This document shows, piece by piece, positions 1 through 5,167 of a DNA stretch of 6,109 nt. Origin of the DNA: CAWHMN01 sp051001135 (GTDB lineage: Bacteria; Acidobacteriota; Terriglobia; Terriglobales; Acidobacteriaceae); contig JBPCNO010000149.1 in the NCBI GenBank assembly GCA_051001135.1, positions 1-6,109 on the forward strand, written 5' to 3'. The notes under the pieces are model-generated. The model was not told the DNA's origin. It saw nothing but the letters and a program-made list of their open reading frames with translations, and made no database searches. The translations under genes and the position numbers were made by a program. The number at the start of each line of letters is the position of its first letter. Position 1 is the first letter of the stretch.

Positions 1-32
1 GCGAGAGCTGGATTTGCAAGACTGTCCCGCGG

Positions 33-626
33 CTAGTGCCGGACAACGCCGTTAATCGGAACAGTTCCGAAGTGATGGCTCGCTTTTGAGCCCGGGGCAA
101 ACATCAGCGTGATATTTGAGAACGGCACCTCATTTGATCCGGTGATGCAGACCATGAGCTGGGACTTTTCGCCGTCGGGTGCAAACGGCGCGTTGCCCCC
201 ATTCCCGGTAGTGCTCGCCATCCCGACAACGACAAAACCGGTTGTCGTGGCGGCAACGGCGAAGTGGGCGGTAGGACAGTTCTCTGCCACGTAGTTAGGA
301 TCAGAGATCACGCGTGCGTTCCTCATGGTGAAGTGATGCGTATGTTGGTCACGCAGGGTCGTGTCGGTCGTTTTGTTGGCGATCATCCAAAGGTCGGAAT
401 GCTCCATGTTCAGTGCCGCACGAAAATCGACGGCATCGAAATCAGGGTCGGCCTCGAGCGACCACGTTCCGCGAATCTCGTACCCTCCCATCGCGAAGGG
501 GTTGTAGTCGTTGATCGTTCCCTTGAGTGTGGTGGAGCGCGGACGACCCTCAGCAACCAACACGCTGCTCAGCGCCAGGACCATGACCGCAATTTGCGTA
601 GACAGCAGGAAAGCCTTATTCTTCAC
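33..626 (-). CDS. Secreted hypothetical protein, 197 aa, function unknown
   Basis: I do not recognise a named family. The reading frame is open upstream to 671, but I place the start at the GTG at 626 because GGAGGT lies 5 bases before it and because that start puts a classic signal peptide at the N-terminus: KNK followed by a hydrophobic stretch (residues 5-25, AFLLSTQIAVMVLALSSVLV), with possible cleavage after A25 or G27. The longer version would put 15 charged residues in front. The mature part looks beta-rich, with many T/V/N/G residues and no further membrane segment. Visible landmarks are HTHH at 95-98, two cysteines (C117 and C160, possibly a disulfide in the periplasm or outside), a TGNG..APFAP loop near 140-150, and a C-terminal SHHFGTVPING stretch. 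The clustered histidines could bind a metal, but that is a guess. It is divergent from the regulator at 884, which may control it. It ends in TAG at 33-35; no terminator is visible in the 32 bases beyond. Confidence 0.72.
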   Translation of the reverse strand: MKNKAFLLSTQIAVMVLALSSVLVAEGRPRSTTLKGTINDYNPFAMGGYEIRGTWSLEADPDFDAVDFRAALNMEHSDLWMIANKTTDTTLRDQHTHHFTMRNARVISDPNYVAENCPTAHFAVAATTTGFVVVGMASTTGNGGNAPFAPDGEKSQLMVCITGSNEVPFSNITLMFAPGSKASHHFGTVPINGVVRH

Positions 627-631
627 GCGAA

Positions 632-637
632 ACCTCC
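632..637 (-). promoter_or_regulatory. Shine-Dalgarno of the secreted protein, sets its GTG start
   Basis: On the minus strand GGAGGT lies 5 bases before the GTG at 626. The upstream in-frame candidates (GTG at 671, ATG at 662) would put a polar extension in front of the signal peptide, so the start at 626 is preferred. Confidence 0.65.
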
Positions 638-681
638 ATCCTCTTGATTTCGGACAGCGCATACTGCCCACAGCCTTAGTT

Positions 682-696
682 CTTCAACGGTTGAAG
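682..696. promoter_or_regulatory. Perfect 15-bp palindrome, candidate operator
   Basis: CTTCAACGGTTGAAG has 7-bp arms around one central base. It lies 56-70 bases upstream of the secreted-protein start. On the minus strand its last six bases, TTGAAG, could serve as a -35 box, but the matching -10 (TATGCG, 18-base spacing) is weak. It may be an operator overlapping that gene's promoter. The symmetry is direct observation; the role is inference. Confidence 0.4.
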
Positions 697-737
697 TCTT
701 TGGCGTGGGGCGAGGAGGCTGCCAAACTGGTGTCGAT

Positions 738-767
738 CATGGCTCATGCACGCGGACTTGAGCCATG
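738..767. promoter_or_regulatory. Inverted repeat with 9-bp arms, candidate operator
   Basis: CATGGCTCA (738-746) and TGAGCCATG (759-767) are perfect reverse complements separated by 12 bases. The arm centres are 21 bp apart, about two helical turns, so a dimer could contact both arms on one face of the DNA. It sits mid-way in the divergent spacer between the secreted protein and the regulator. It could instead be a transcribed hairpin, but no T-run follows on either strand. Confidence 0.45.
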
Positions 768-800
768 GGCGAAGGCTTACCAGCTTCTTATCAATTCCTG

Positions 801-818
801 TTCTGCTAAGTTGCAGAA
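801..818. promoter_or_regulatory. Inverted repeat TTCTGC-N6-GCAGAA, candidate operator
   Basis: TTCTGC (801-806) and GCAGAA (813-818) are perfect reverse complements with a 6-base spacer, ending 12 bases before the putative -35 box of the regulator. That is a suitable place for an activator or an autoregulatory site. A further TTTCTG at 846-851, next to the -10, repeats part of the same motif. Confidence 0.35.
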
Positions 819-830
819 ACCACGATACAT

Positions 831-860
831 CTGCCAGCTTTGAAGTTTCTGTGGGATAAT
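831..860 (+). promoter_or_regulatory. Putative sigma-70-type promoter of the wHTH regulator
   Basis: CTGCCA at 831-836 (4 of 6 bases of TTGACA) and GATAAT at 855-860 (5 of 6 of TATAAT) are 18 bases apart. Transcription would start near 867, leaving a leader of roughly 17 bases with AAGGGGGAA (872-880) ahead of the ATG at 884. Identified by eye only. Confidence 0.42.
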
Positions 861-883
861 CATGCGATTTTAAGGGGGAAGAC

Positions 884-2620
884 ATGCCGGAGGTTGGAGG
901 AGTTATCAGATTCGATCAGTTTGAGGTCGACCTTCGCGCCGGCGAGCTTCGCAGGAATAACCGGCCAGTCAGGCTGCAGAACCAGGTCTTTAGGCTTCTG
1001 ACGAAGTTCATCGAAAATCGTGGCGAGGTGTTGACGCGAGAGCAGTTACGAATGCACATTTGGCCGTCTGATGTGTTCATCGATTTCGATAATGGATTGA
1101 GCGCTGCTGTCCGTAAACTGCGAGTCGTGCTGGGCAGACCTCCGGGGGCCAAAGGCAACAATAGCTACATCGAAACCGTGCCGCGGGTTGGATACCGATT
1201 TATCTCGCTCGAGAATGGAACGGACACCAACACCAGGCGCATCATTTCCGTAGCGATTCTGCCTTTCACGAGCAATTCAGATAGCTCGGACCTGGACTAT
1301 CTGTGTGAAGGCATGACCGAAGCCCTGATTGACGCTGTCTGTCAGATTCGCGGGATCGCGAAAGTAATCGCTCGTAATTCGGCGTACCGATTCAAAGCAC
1401 GTGACCCGCAGGAAGCAGGGCGCGAACTCGGTGTACAGGCAGTAGTGATTGGAAGTGTGCACCCCGCTGGCGACCATGTGCTGGTGAGAGCTGAGCTTAT
1501 CAGCACAACTCAGGGTTTGCGCCTTTGGGGAGCCAGCTATCAGCCACTCATCCAGGAGCTTTCACTGCTTCCATCGACAATCGCATTGGCTTTGCGGGAT
1601 CGCCTGGGATCGAAGCAGCGCACTGGGGTGCCGCGCGGCGTATCTCATCGGTCGACTGAAAATTCCGAAGCCTATCGTCTTTACTTGCGGGGAAGATACT
1701 TCTGGGCCAAGCGCCCGGGAGCGGGTTATGTAGAAAAAGCAATTGAGCTGTTCGATGAGGCGGTTGCACTCGATCCAGCTTTCGCTCTGGCCCACGTTGG
1801 GCTCGCCGACTGCTACAACACATTAGGCGCATGGGAAGCCGGCGTTCTGGAGCCGGCGATCGCAATGGAACGGGGCAAGGCCGCCGCCAATCGGGCACTC
1901 CAGCTGGATTCCCATCTGGCGGAAGCACACACCTCCCGTGGCTATTGTCACTTCCACTATGAGTGGGACTGGGGCTGCGCCGAGGCCGCGTTTAAGCGAG
2001 CCATTGATCTGAATCCCAATTACTCCCACGCTCACCACTGGTACTCTCACCTGCTGGTCGCCCAGGGAAGGATGAAAGAGTCGCTGGAACACAGCCTACG
2101 CATTATCGAACTCGATCCTTTCGACCTGCTTATCAATTCGCACCTCGCATGGCACTACCACATGGGGGGACATTACGAGGAGGAACTCGAAGAATCGAAC
2201 AAGCTCCTCGAAATGGAACCGAACTTTCATAAAGCTCATTACTTCAAGGGTCTCGCTCTCGAACAGCTTGGAAGTATCCGCGACGCCGTAAAGGCACTAG
2301 AAAAGTCATATCAGCTCTCGGGAAGCACATTCATGCTGTCTGCGCTCGGACATGCATGCGCAGTTGCCGGTGATAGGGACAAAGCAGTTCGCATACTCTG
2401 CACATTAAAGGAGTTATCGAAGAGCCGCTACGTAGCGGCGTATGAACTTGGTACGATTCACGTGGGACTGCATGAATACGAGCATGCGCTTGATTGTCTG
2501 GAAAGAGCGTATATAGAGCGGTCCGGTTGGATACCGTATCTCCCTGTCGATCCAACATTCGCGCCCTTGCGAAGTGAACCTCGGTTTCAGAGAGTATTGC
2601 GGAGTATTTCAAATTCTTGA
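884..2620 (+). CDS. Soluble wHTH-TolB-TPR transcriptional regulator (CadC/OmpR-type DNA-binding domain)
   Basis: Likely a one-component transcription factor acting in the cytoplasm. Residues about 7-108 form an OmpR/PhoB-type winged helix as in CadC: an FDQFEVDLRAGEL strand region, LTREQLRMHIWP, a recognition helix around NGLSAAVRKLRVVLG (70-84) and a wing at YIETVPRVGYRFI (95-107). Residues about 121-242 resemble the TolB N-terminal domain (VAILPFTS, LDYLCEGMTEALIDAV, LGVQAVVIGSV, LRLWGASY). From about 262 to the end runs a TPR array, with units near 283-316, 345-378, 379-412, 413-446 and 447-480 and weaker ones beyond; repeat signatures include DEAVALDPAFALAHVGLAD and KRAIDLNPNYSHAHHWY. The C-terminus (VDPTFAPLRSEPRFQRVL) matches the usual ending of such proteins. 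No membrane segment joins the wHTH and TolB parts, unlike true CadC. The ATG at 884 follows AAGGGGGAA with suitable spacing. Ligand and targets are unknown; the divergent secreted-protein gene and its own promoter are natural candidates. Confidence 0.9.
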   Translation: MPEVGGVIRFDQFEVDLRAGELRRNNRPVRLQNQVFRLLTKFIENRGEVLTREQLRMHIWPSDVFIDFDNGLSAAVRKLRVVLGRPPGAKGNNSYIETVPRVGYRFISLENGTDTNTRRIISVAILPFTSNSDSSDLDYLCEGMTEALIDAVCQIRGIAKVIARNSAYRFKARDPQEAGRELGVQAVVIGSVHPAGDHVLVRAELISTTQGLRLWGASYQPLIQELSLLPSTIALALRDRLGSKQRTGVPRGVSHRSTENSEAYRLYLRGRYFWAKRPGAGYVEKAIELFDEAVALDPAFALAHVGLADCYNTLGAWEAGVLEPAIAMERGKAAANRALQLDSHLAEAHTSRGYCHFHYEWDWGCAEAAFKRAIDLNPNYSHAHHWYSHLLVAQGRMKESLEHSLRIIELDPFDLLINSHLAWHYHMGGHYEEELEESNKLLEMEPNFHKAHYFKGLALEQLGSIRDAVKALEKSYQLSGSTFMLSALGHACAVAGDRDKAVRILCTLKELSKSRYVAAYELGTIHVGLHEYEHALDCLERAYIERSGWIPYLPVDPTFAPLRSEPRFQRVLRSISNS

Positions 2621-2809
2621 GGTAATTCCTGGGTAACGCCGAGATTGAGCGGTAATCGGAAACCCAGTCCGCAAGTAGCCGGCTCGACTGCCTCCCCAGC
2701 TGGCTTTGCGCAGGTCTCCAACAGCAGAACAGGCGTGGTGGCTCACCAAAGGAGCGTACAGGTCGAAGGTCGACCCGCAATGTGACATGTGATCCGTGAC
2801 CGATCTTTC

Positions 2810-2836
2810 ACAGCCGCAATTTCTGACCGCGGCTGT
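2810..2836. other. Hairpin with 8-bp perfect stem
   Basis: ACAGCCGC (2810-2817) pairs perfectly with GCGGCTGT (2829-2836) around an 11-base loop. It lies between two convergent genes, so it could help end transcription of the regulator, but neither side is followed by a T-run, so it is not a canonical intrinsic terminator. Confidence 0.35.
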
Positions 2837-2847
2837 ACTCAGTTGGC

Positions 2848-2890
2848 GCAGAATCGCCAAGTCACTCACTGCGGTTTCGTTCGGGATGAC
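2848..2890. repeat. Dispersed intergenic repeat, copy A (degenerate)
   Basis: It begins GCAGAATC and ends TTTCGTTCGGGATGAC. The ends match copy C (5107-5149), which has the same 43-base length, while the middle has diverged. On the minus strand the core reads GTCATCCCGAACGAAA. Elements with this core are familiar to me as scattered intergenic repeats of acidobacterial genomes, where their translation (CHPER...) creates false ORFs. Copy B follows after 11 bases in the same orientation. Confidence 0.5.
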
Positions 2891-2901
2891 ACGTGGAGAG
2901 T

Positions 2902-2939
2902 AGATACCTCGGCTTCGCTTCGCATCGCTCGGGACGACG
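2902..2939. repeat. Dispersed intergenic repeat, copy B
   Basis: AGATACCTCGGCTTCGCTTC followed by a CATCGCTCGGGACGACG end aligns with copy C (AGATCCCT..., ...CTTCGCTCAGGATGACG), allowing a few missing bases in the middle. It has the same orientation as copies A and C and ends 4 bases before the stop codon of the zinc-ribbon gene, so it lies immediately downstream of that gene. Confidence 0.6.
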
Positions 2940-2943
2940 CAAC

Positions 2944-3387
2944 TTAACTCTCGCGTGAAGTGGCCGGCTTGGAGGGTGACGAAGCCGAGGAAGAGGACGA
3001 AGCGCCGGATGCCGCCTTGGCGGTGTTGGACGCGCTGCTACCGTCCGACTTGCCCGAACCCTCCGACTTGCCCAACCCATCGGACTTGCTCGAAGCATCG
3101 GACTTTCCTGGACCGTCCGACTTTCCGGCTGCGTCCGAACTACCGGAGCCTTCGGACTTCCCTGCCCCTTCCACGCTGCCGGAACCTTCGGTCTTGGTCT
3201 TCGCGCCGCTCTTCGCGTAGTCGTTCACATACCAGCCCGCGCCTTTGAACTGGAACGCGGGCGCGGAGAGCGGGCGCTCCAGCTCCCCCTGGCAGACCGG
3301 GCACTCCTGCTCAATGGGCGCGCTGAAGCTCTGTATCTTCTCGAAGCGATGTCCGCACTGCTTGCACTGGTATTCGTAAAGCGGCAC
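2944..3387 (-). CDS. FmdB-family zinc-ribbon protein with hexapeptide-repeat tail
   Basis: 147 aa. The N-terminus MPLYEYQCKQCGHRFEKIQS is the FmdB/CxxC_CxxC-SSSS signature: C8/C11 and C29/C32 form a four-cysteine zinc ribbon, followed by RPLSAPAFQFKGAGWYVNDY (38-57), which is also typical of the family. FmdB was named as a putative regulator of formamidase/amide genes; the general role of the family is not settled. From residue 58 the chain becomes low-complexity: eight imperfect six-residue units of type G-x-G-K-S-D/E span 68-115, then an Ala/Ser-rich end to 147. The tail is probably disordered and highly charged or polar. The start is a GTG preceded by AAGGAGT, with 7 bases from GGAG to the codon; the MPLYEY start fits the family. 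It lies 90 bases downstream of serA on the same strand, so co-transcription is possible. The ends of family members often vary in length, but this regular repeat is notable. Confidence 0.88.
   Translation of the reverse strand: MPLYEYQCKQCGHRFEKIQSFSAPIEQECPVCQGELERPLSAPAFQFKGAGWYVNDYAKSGAKTKTEGSGSVEGAGKSEGSGSSDAAGKSDGPGKSDASSKSDGLGKSEGSGKSDGSSASNTAKAASGASSSSSASSPSKPATSRES
3043..3186 (-). repeat. 18-bp tandem repeat encoding eight hexapeptides
   Basis: Within the zinc-ribbon gene, codons 68-115 split into eight 18-base units encoding GSGSVE, GAGKSE, GSGSSD, AAGKSD, GPGKSD, ASSKSD, GLGKSE and GSGKSD. The units are diverged at the DNA level, so the array is not freshly expanded. Because 18 is a multiple of 3, the opposite strand is also open here and reads as repeated (L/F)PxPSD, which is a by-product. 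Confidence 0.8.
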
Positions 3388-3428
3388 TCAGGTACTCCTT
3401 CTATCTCGTCTTCTTCATTGTACGAGGA

Positions 3429-3445
3429 TGCGTGCCGCCCACGCA
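3429..3445 (-). terminator. Weak hairpin downstream of serA
   Basis: TGCGTG and CACGCA form a 6-bp perfect stem around a 5-base loop, about 33 bases beyond the serA stop and about 42 before the zinc-ribbon start. On the minus strand it is followed by TCCTCGTA, not a proper T-run, so it may only attenuate transcription or do nothing. Confidence 0.2.
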
Positions 3446-3448
3446 CTC

Positions 3449-3498
3449 TCTACGCGGAAGGCAGTTGCACGCGGCTTCTACGCGGAAGGCAGTTGCAC
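3449..3498. repeat. 28-bp-period tandem duplication of the serA 3' end
   Basis: The same 22 bases (TCTACGCGG...GTTGCAC) occur at 3449-3470 and again at 3477-3498, a period of 28 with no mismatch. The 3477-3498 copy carries the last codons of serA (VQLPSA) and its TAG at 3478-3480; the other copy is the duplicate lying downstream in the serA-to-zinc-ribbon spacer. Since 28 is not a multiple of 3 and the first stop stays intact, the serA product is not altered. Confidence 0.9.
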
Positions 3499-5079
3499 CA
3501 GCCGCACCTCGGTGATGGCTTCGGTCTTTTCGAGCGCGCTCAGAACGGCCGGGGTCACGTCTCCATCCACCTGCACCACGGCGATGGCGGTGCTGGCGCC
3601 CGCGGCGTGACCGCGGCCCAGCGCGAAGTTCGCGATGTTGATGCGATGCTCGCCCAGGATAGTGCCAATGCGGCCGATCACGCCGGGCACATCGAGGTTG
3701 CGGATGGCGATCAACGTTCCGTGCAACGGTACCTCGATATCGATACCGTCGGTGGAGAGCAGGCGCGGCGCATAGCCATGCAGCACCGTCGCCGTGGCGC
3801 GGTTGTGGCCATCGCGCGTATGCAGCGCCAGTTCCAGCACGCTGCCGGACCCGCCGGAGACCGCCTCGCGCTTGGACTCATGCACGCGGATGCCCCGCTC
3901 CGCCGCGACCGATGCCGCGCTGATGCGATTCACGTGTTCGGACGGGGCGAGGATGCCCTGCAGCGCCGCGTTGCGCAGCAGCTCGGTCTTGCCCTCGGCC
4001 AGCCGGCCGCCATACACCAGATCGATGCCTTCAATGTTGCCGGCATTCTGGCCGGCGTTCTGGGCTGCCAGGAATGCGCCCAGGCGCCCGGCCATCTCGA
4101 TGTAAGGCGCGAGTTCCAGATACTCCTCGTGGCTCAGCGAGGGCAGGTTGACGGCATTCTGCGCGATGCCCAGCTTGAGATATTCGCGCACCTGCTCGGC
4201 GATCTGAATGCCGACGGCCTCTTGCGCCTCGGCAGTCGATCCGGCGATGTGCGGCGTCAGCAGGACATTCTCCTGTCCGAAGAAGGGTGAGGCCTCAAGC
4301 GGCTCCTGGCGAAAGACGTCGAGCGCTGCGCCACCCACCTGTCCGCTCTCGAGCGCGGCGAGGAGTGCGGCGTCGTCGATCAACTCGCCACGCGCGCAGT
4401 TGACGATGCGCACCCCCGGCTTCATGGTCGCGAGAGTCGCTGCGTTGATGACCCCGGTGGTCTGCGGGGTGAGCCCGACATGGAGGGTAAGGTAGTCGGC
4501 CTGGCGAAAGAGTTCGTCGAGTGTGACCAGTTGCACGTTGCGCTCGCGAGCGATGGCGGGCGAGACGAAGGGATCGTGCCCGAGCAGTTCCATGCCGAAG
4601 GCGCGCGCGCGCTGCGCTACTTCCAGGCCGACGCGACCCAGCCCCAGCACACCTAGCTTCTTGCCGCGCAGCTCTGAGCCGCTCAGCGACTTCTTCTCCC
4701 ACTTGCCGGCGTGCAGCAGCGCGTTGGCCCTGGGCAACTGACGTGCGAGAGAGAGCATGAGCGCGAGCGTGAGCTCGGCGACGGCAATCGCGTTGGCCCC
4801 CGGAGTGTTCATCACCACGATGCCGCGGCGGGTGGCGGAGTCGGCATCGATGTTGTCCACACCCACGCCCGCGCGCCCGATGACGCGCAGCTTGGGCGCG
4901 CGTTCGAGCAGCGCGTCGTCCACCTGCACCGCCGAGCGCACCACCAGCCCGTCGGCATCGGCGAGCTCAGCCGCAAGGCCGTTGCGCACCTGATCGTGCG
5001 TCACGATCTGCCATCCCGGCTCCGCCTTGAAGACGGCCAGGGTGGCGGGGGAGACCTTCTCTGCAAGAACAATCTTCAA
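3478..5079 (-). CDS. serA: D-3-phosphoglycerate dehydrogenase
   Basis: Oxidises 3-phosphoglycerate to 3-phosphohydroxypyruvate with NAD, the first committed step of serine synthesis, in the cytoplasm. 533 aa, the usual length of the long form. Substrate-binding parts flank the nucleotide domain: VVRSA (46-50) and GRAGVGVDNID (68-78) come first, then the NAD-binding GLGRVG (146-151) with acidic D169 (GHDP) at the end of the next strand. The catalytic set is complete: R230 (NCARGELID), E259 (FRQEP) and H277 (TPHIAGST). Residues about 315-450 fit the intervening ASB domain and about 455-527 an ACT domain (RNLDVPGVIGRIGTILGEHR), implying possible serine feedback. The start is TTG at 5079, chosen because AAGGAG sits just upstream (GGAG 5 bases away) and MKIVLAEKVS is the family N-terminus. 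An internal QNAGQNAG duplication lies at 340-347. It follows the aminotransferase by 84 bases, probably in one operon. Confidence 0.96.
   Translation of the reverse strand: MKIVLAEKVSPATLAVFKAEPGWQIVTHDQVRNGLAAELADADGLVVRSAVQVDDALLERAPKLRVIGRAGVGVDNIDADSATRRGIVVMNTPGANAIAVAELTLALMLSLARQLPRANALLHAGKWEKKSLSGSELRGKKLGVLGLGRVGLEVAQRARAFGMELLGHDPFVSPAIARERNVQLVTLDELFRQADYLTLHVGLTPQTTGVINAATLATMKPGVRIVNCARGELIDDAALLAALESGQVGGAALDVFRQEPLEASPFFGQENVLLTPHIAGSTAEAQEAVGIQIAEQVREYLKLGIAQNAVNLPSLSHEEYLELAPYIEMAGRLGAFLAAQNAGQNAGNIEGIDLVYGGRLAEGKTELLRNAALQGILAPSEHVNRISAASVAAERGIRVHESKREAVSGGSGSVLELALHTRDGHNRATATVLHGYAPRLLSTDGIDIEVPLHGTLIAIRNLDVPGVIGRIGTILGEHRINIANFALGRGHAAGASTAIAVVQVDGDVTPAVLSALEKTEAITEVRLVQLPSA
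4039..4062 (-). repeat. 12-bp tandem duplication inside serA
   Basis: GCCGGCATTCTG (4039-4050) and GCCGGCGTTCTG (4051-4062) differ at one base and encode QNAG twice (residues 340-347). It lies in the presumed ASB domain, before GNIEGIDLVYGG, and keeps the frame. Confidence 0.75.
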
Positions 5080-5084
5080 TGCTG

Positions 5085-5090
5085 CTCCTT
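5085..5090 (-). promoter_or_regulatory. Shine-Dalgarno setting the TTG start of serA
   Basis: On the minus strand AAGGAG is followed by CAGCA and then TTG (5079-5077). The strong site together with the conserved N-terminal sequence just after it supports a real TTG start, which usually lowers translation relative to ATG. Confidence 0.75.
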
Positions 5091-5106
5091 GGGCTTCGTA
5101 ACTAAC

Positions 5107-5149
5107 GCAGATCCCTACGACTCCGCCTGCGTGCTTCGCTCAGGATGAC
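5107..5149. repeat. Dispersed intergenic repeat, copy C
   Basis: GCAGATCCCTACGACTCCGC followed by an end of CTTCGCTCAGGATGAC fills half of the spacer between the aminotransferase and serA. On the minus strand it reads GTCATCCTGAGCGAAGC...GGGATCTGC, a form of dispersed repeat I associate with acidobacterial and some other environmental genomes. It matches copy A in length and at both ends and copy B over most of its length. It would be part of the serA leader if the two genes share a transcript. Confidence 0.65.
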
Positions 5150-5152
5150 GGA

Positions 5153-5167
5153 GGTTTAGTGGTTTAG
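5153..5167. repeat. 8-bp tandem repeat at the aminotransferase stop
   Basis: GGTTTAG occurs at 5153-5159 and 5161-5167, separated by one T (period 8). The second copy contains the TAA stop (5164-5166 on the minus strand), so a stop triplet is also present in the duplicate just downstream. Confidence 0.6.

Larger units (their letters stand above)
2621..2943. other. Gene-poor spacer between convergent transcription units
   Basis: The regulator (plus) and the zinc-ribbon gene (minus) converge on this 323-bp spacer. Several short frames are open, but none has a good ribosome binding site with a protein-like composition. About 2621-2805 shows nothing I can name apart from small repeats (GGTCGAAGGTCGACC at 2761-2775, ATGTGACATGTGA near 2780). 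The rest holds a hairpin (2810-2836) and two copies of a dispersed repeat (2848-2890, 2902-2939). No clear Rho-independent terminator for either gene is visible. Confidence 0.6.

Noticed and set aside
77..92. Small hairpin GGCTC-N6-GAGCC
   Set aside because: It lies inside the secreted-protein coding region with only 5-bp arms, so chance is a sufficient explanation.
627..671. Extended N-terminus of the secreted protein
   Set aside because: The 15 extra residues (GTG at 671 or ATG at 662) are polar and would precede the signal peptide, while the GTG at 626 has its own GGAGGT site.
2810..2836. Intrinsic terminator for the regulator
   Set aside because: The stem is good but no T-run follows on either strand and it lies 190 bases after the stop, so it is kept only as a hairpin.
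2609..2869. Minus-strand frame of 86 codons in the spacer after the regulator
   Set aside because: It overlaps the regulator's 3' end and has no good ribosome binding site or recognisable sequence; the left end of repeat copy A overlaps its start.
2848..2939. CRISPR-like repeats
   Set aside because: Only two adjacent, diverged copies with an 11-base gap and no spacer-sized unique segments or cas genes; a REP-like family fits better.
2862..3098. Minus-strand frame ending in STCHPERNRSE
   Set aside because: Its end is translation of the dispersed repeat, a known source of false ORFs, and its beginning is a shifted frame of the zinc-ribbon repeat tail.
3349..4290. Long plus-strand frame (313 codons) opposite serA
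   Set aside because: It lies opposite serA, whose motifs and catalytic residues are complete. Its composition (Arg/His/Ala/Gly-rich) is typical of a GC-rich antisense shadow, and it has no recognisable domain.
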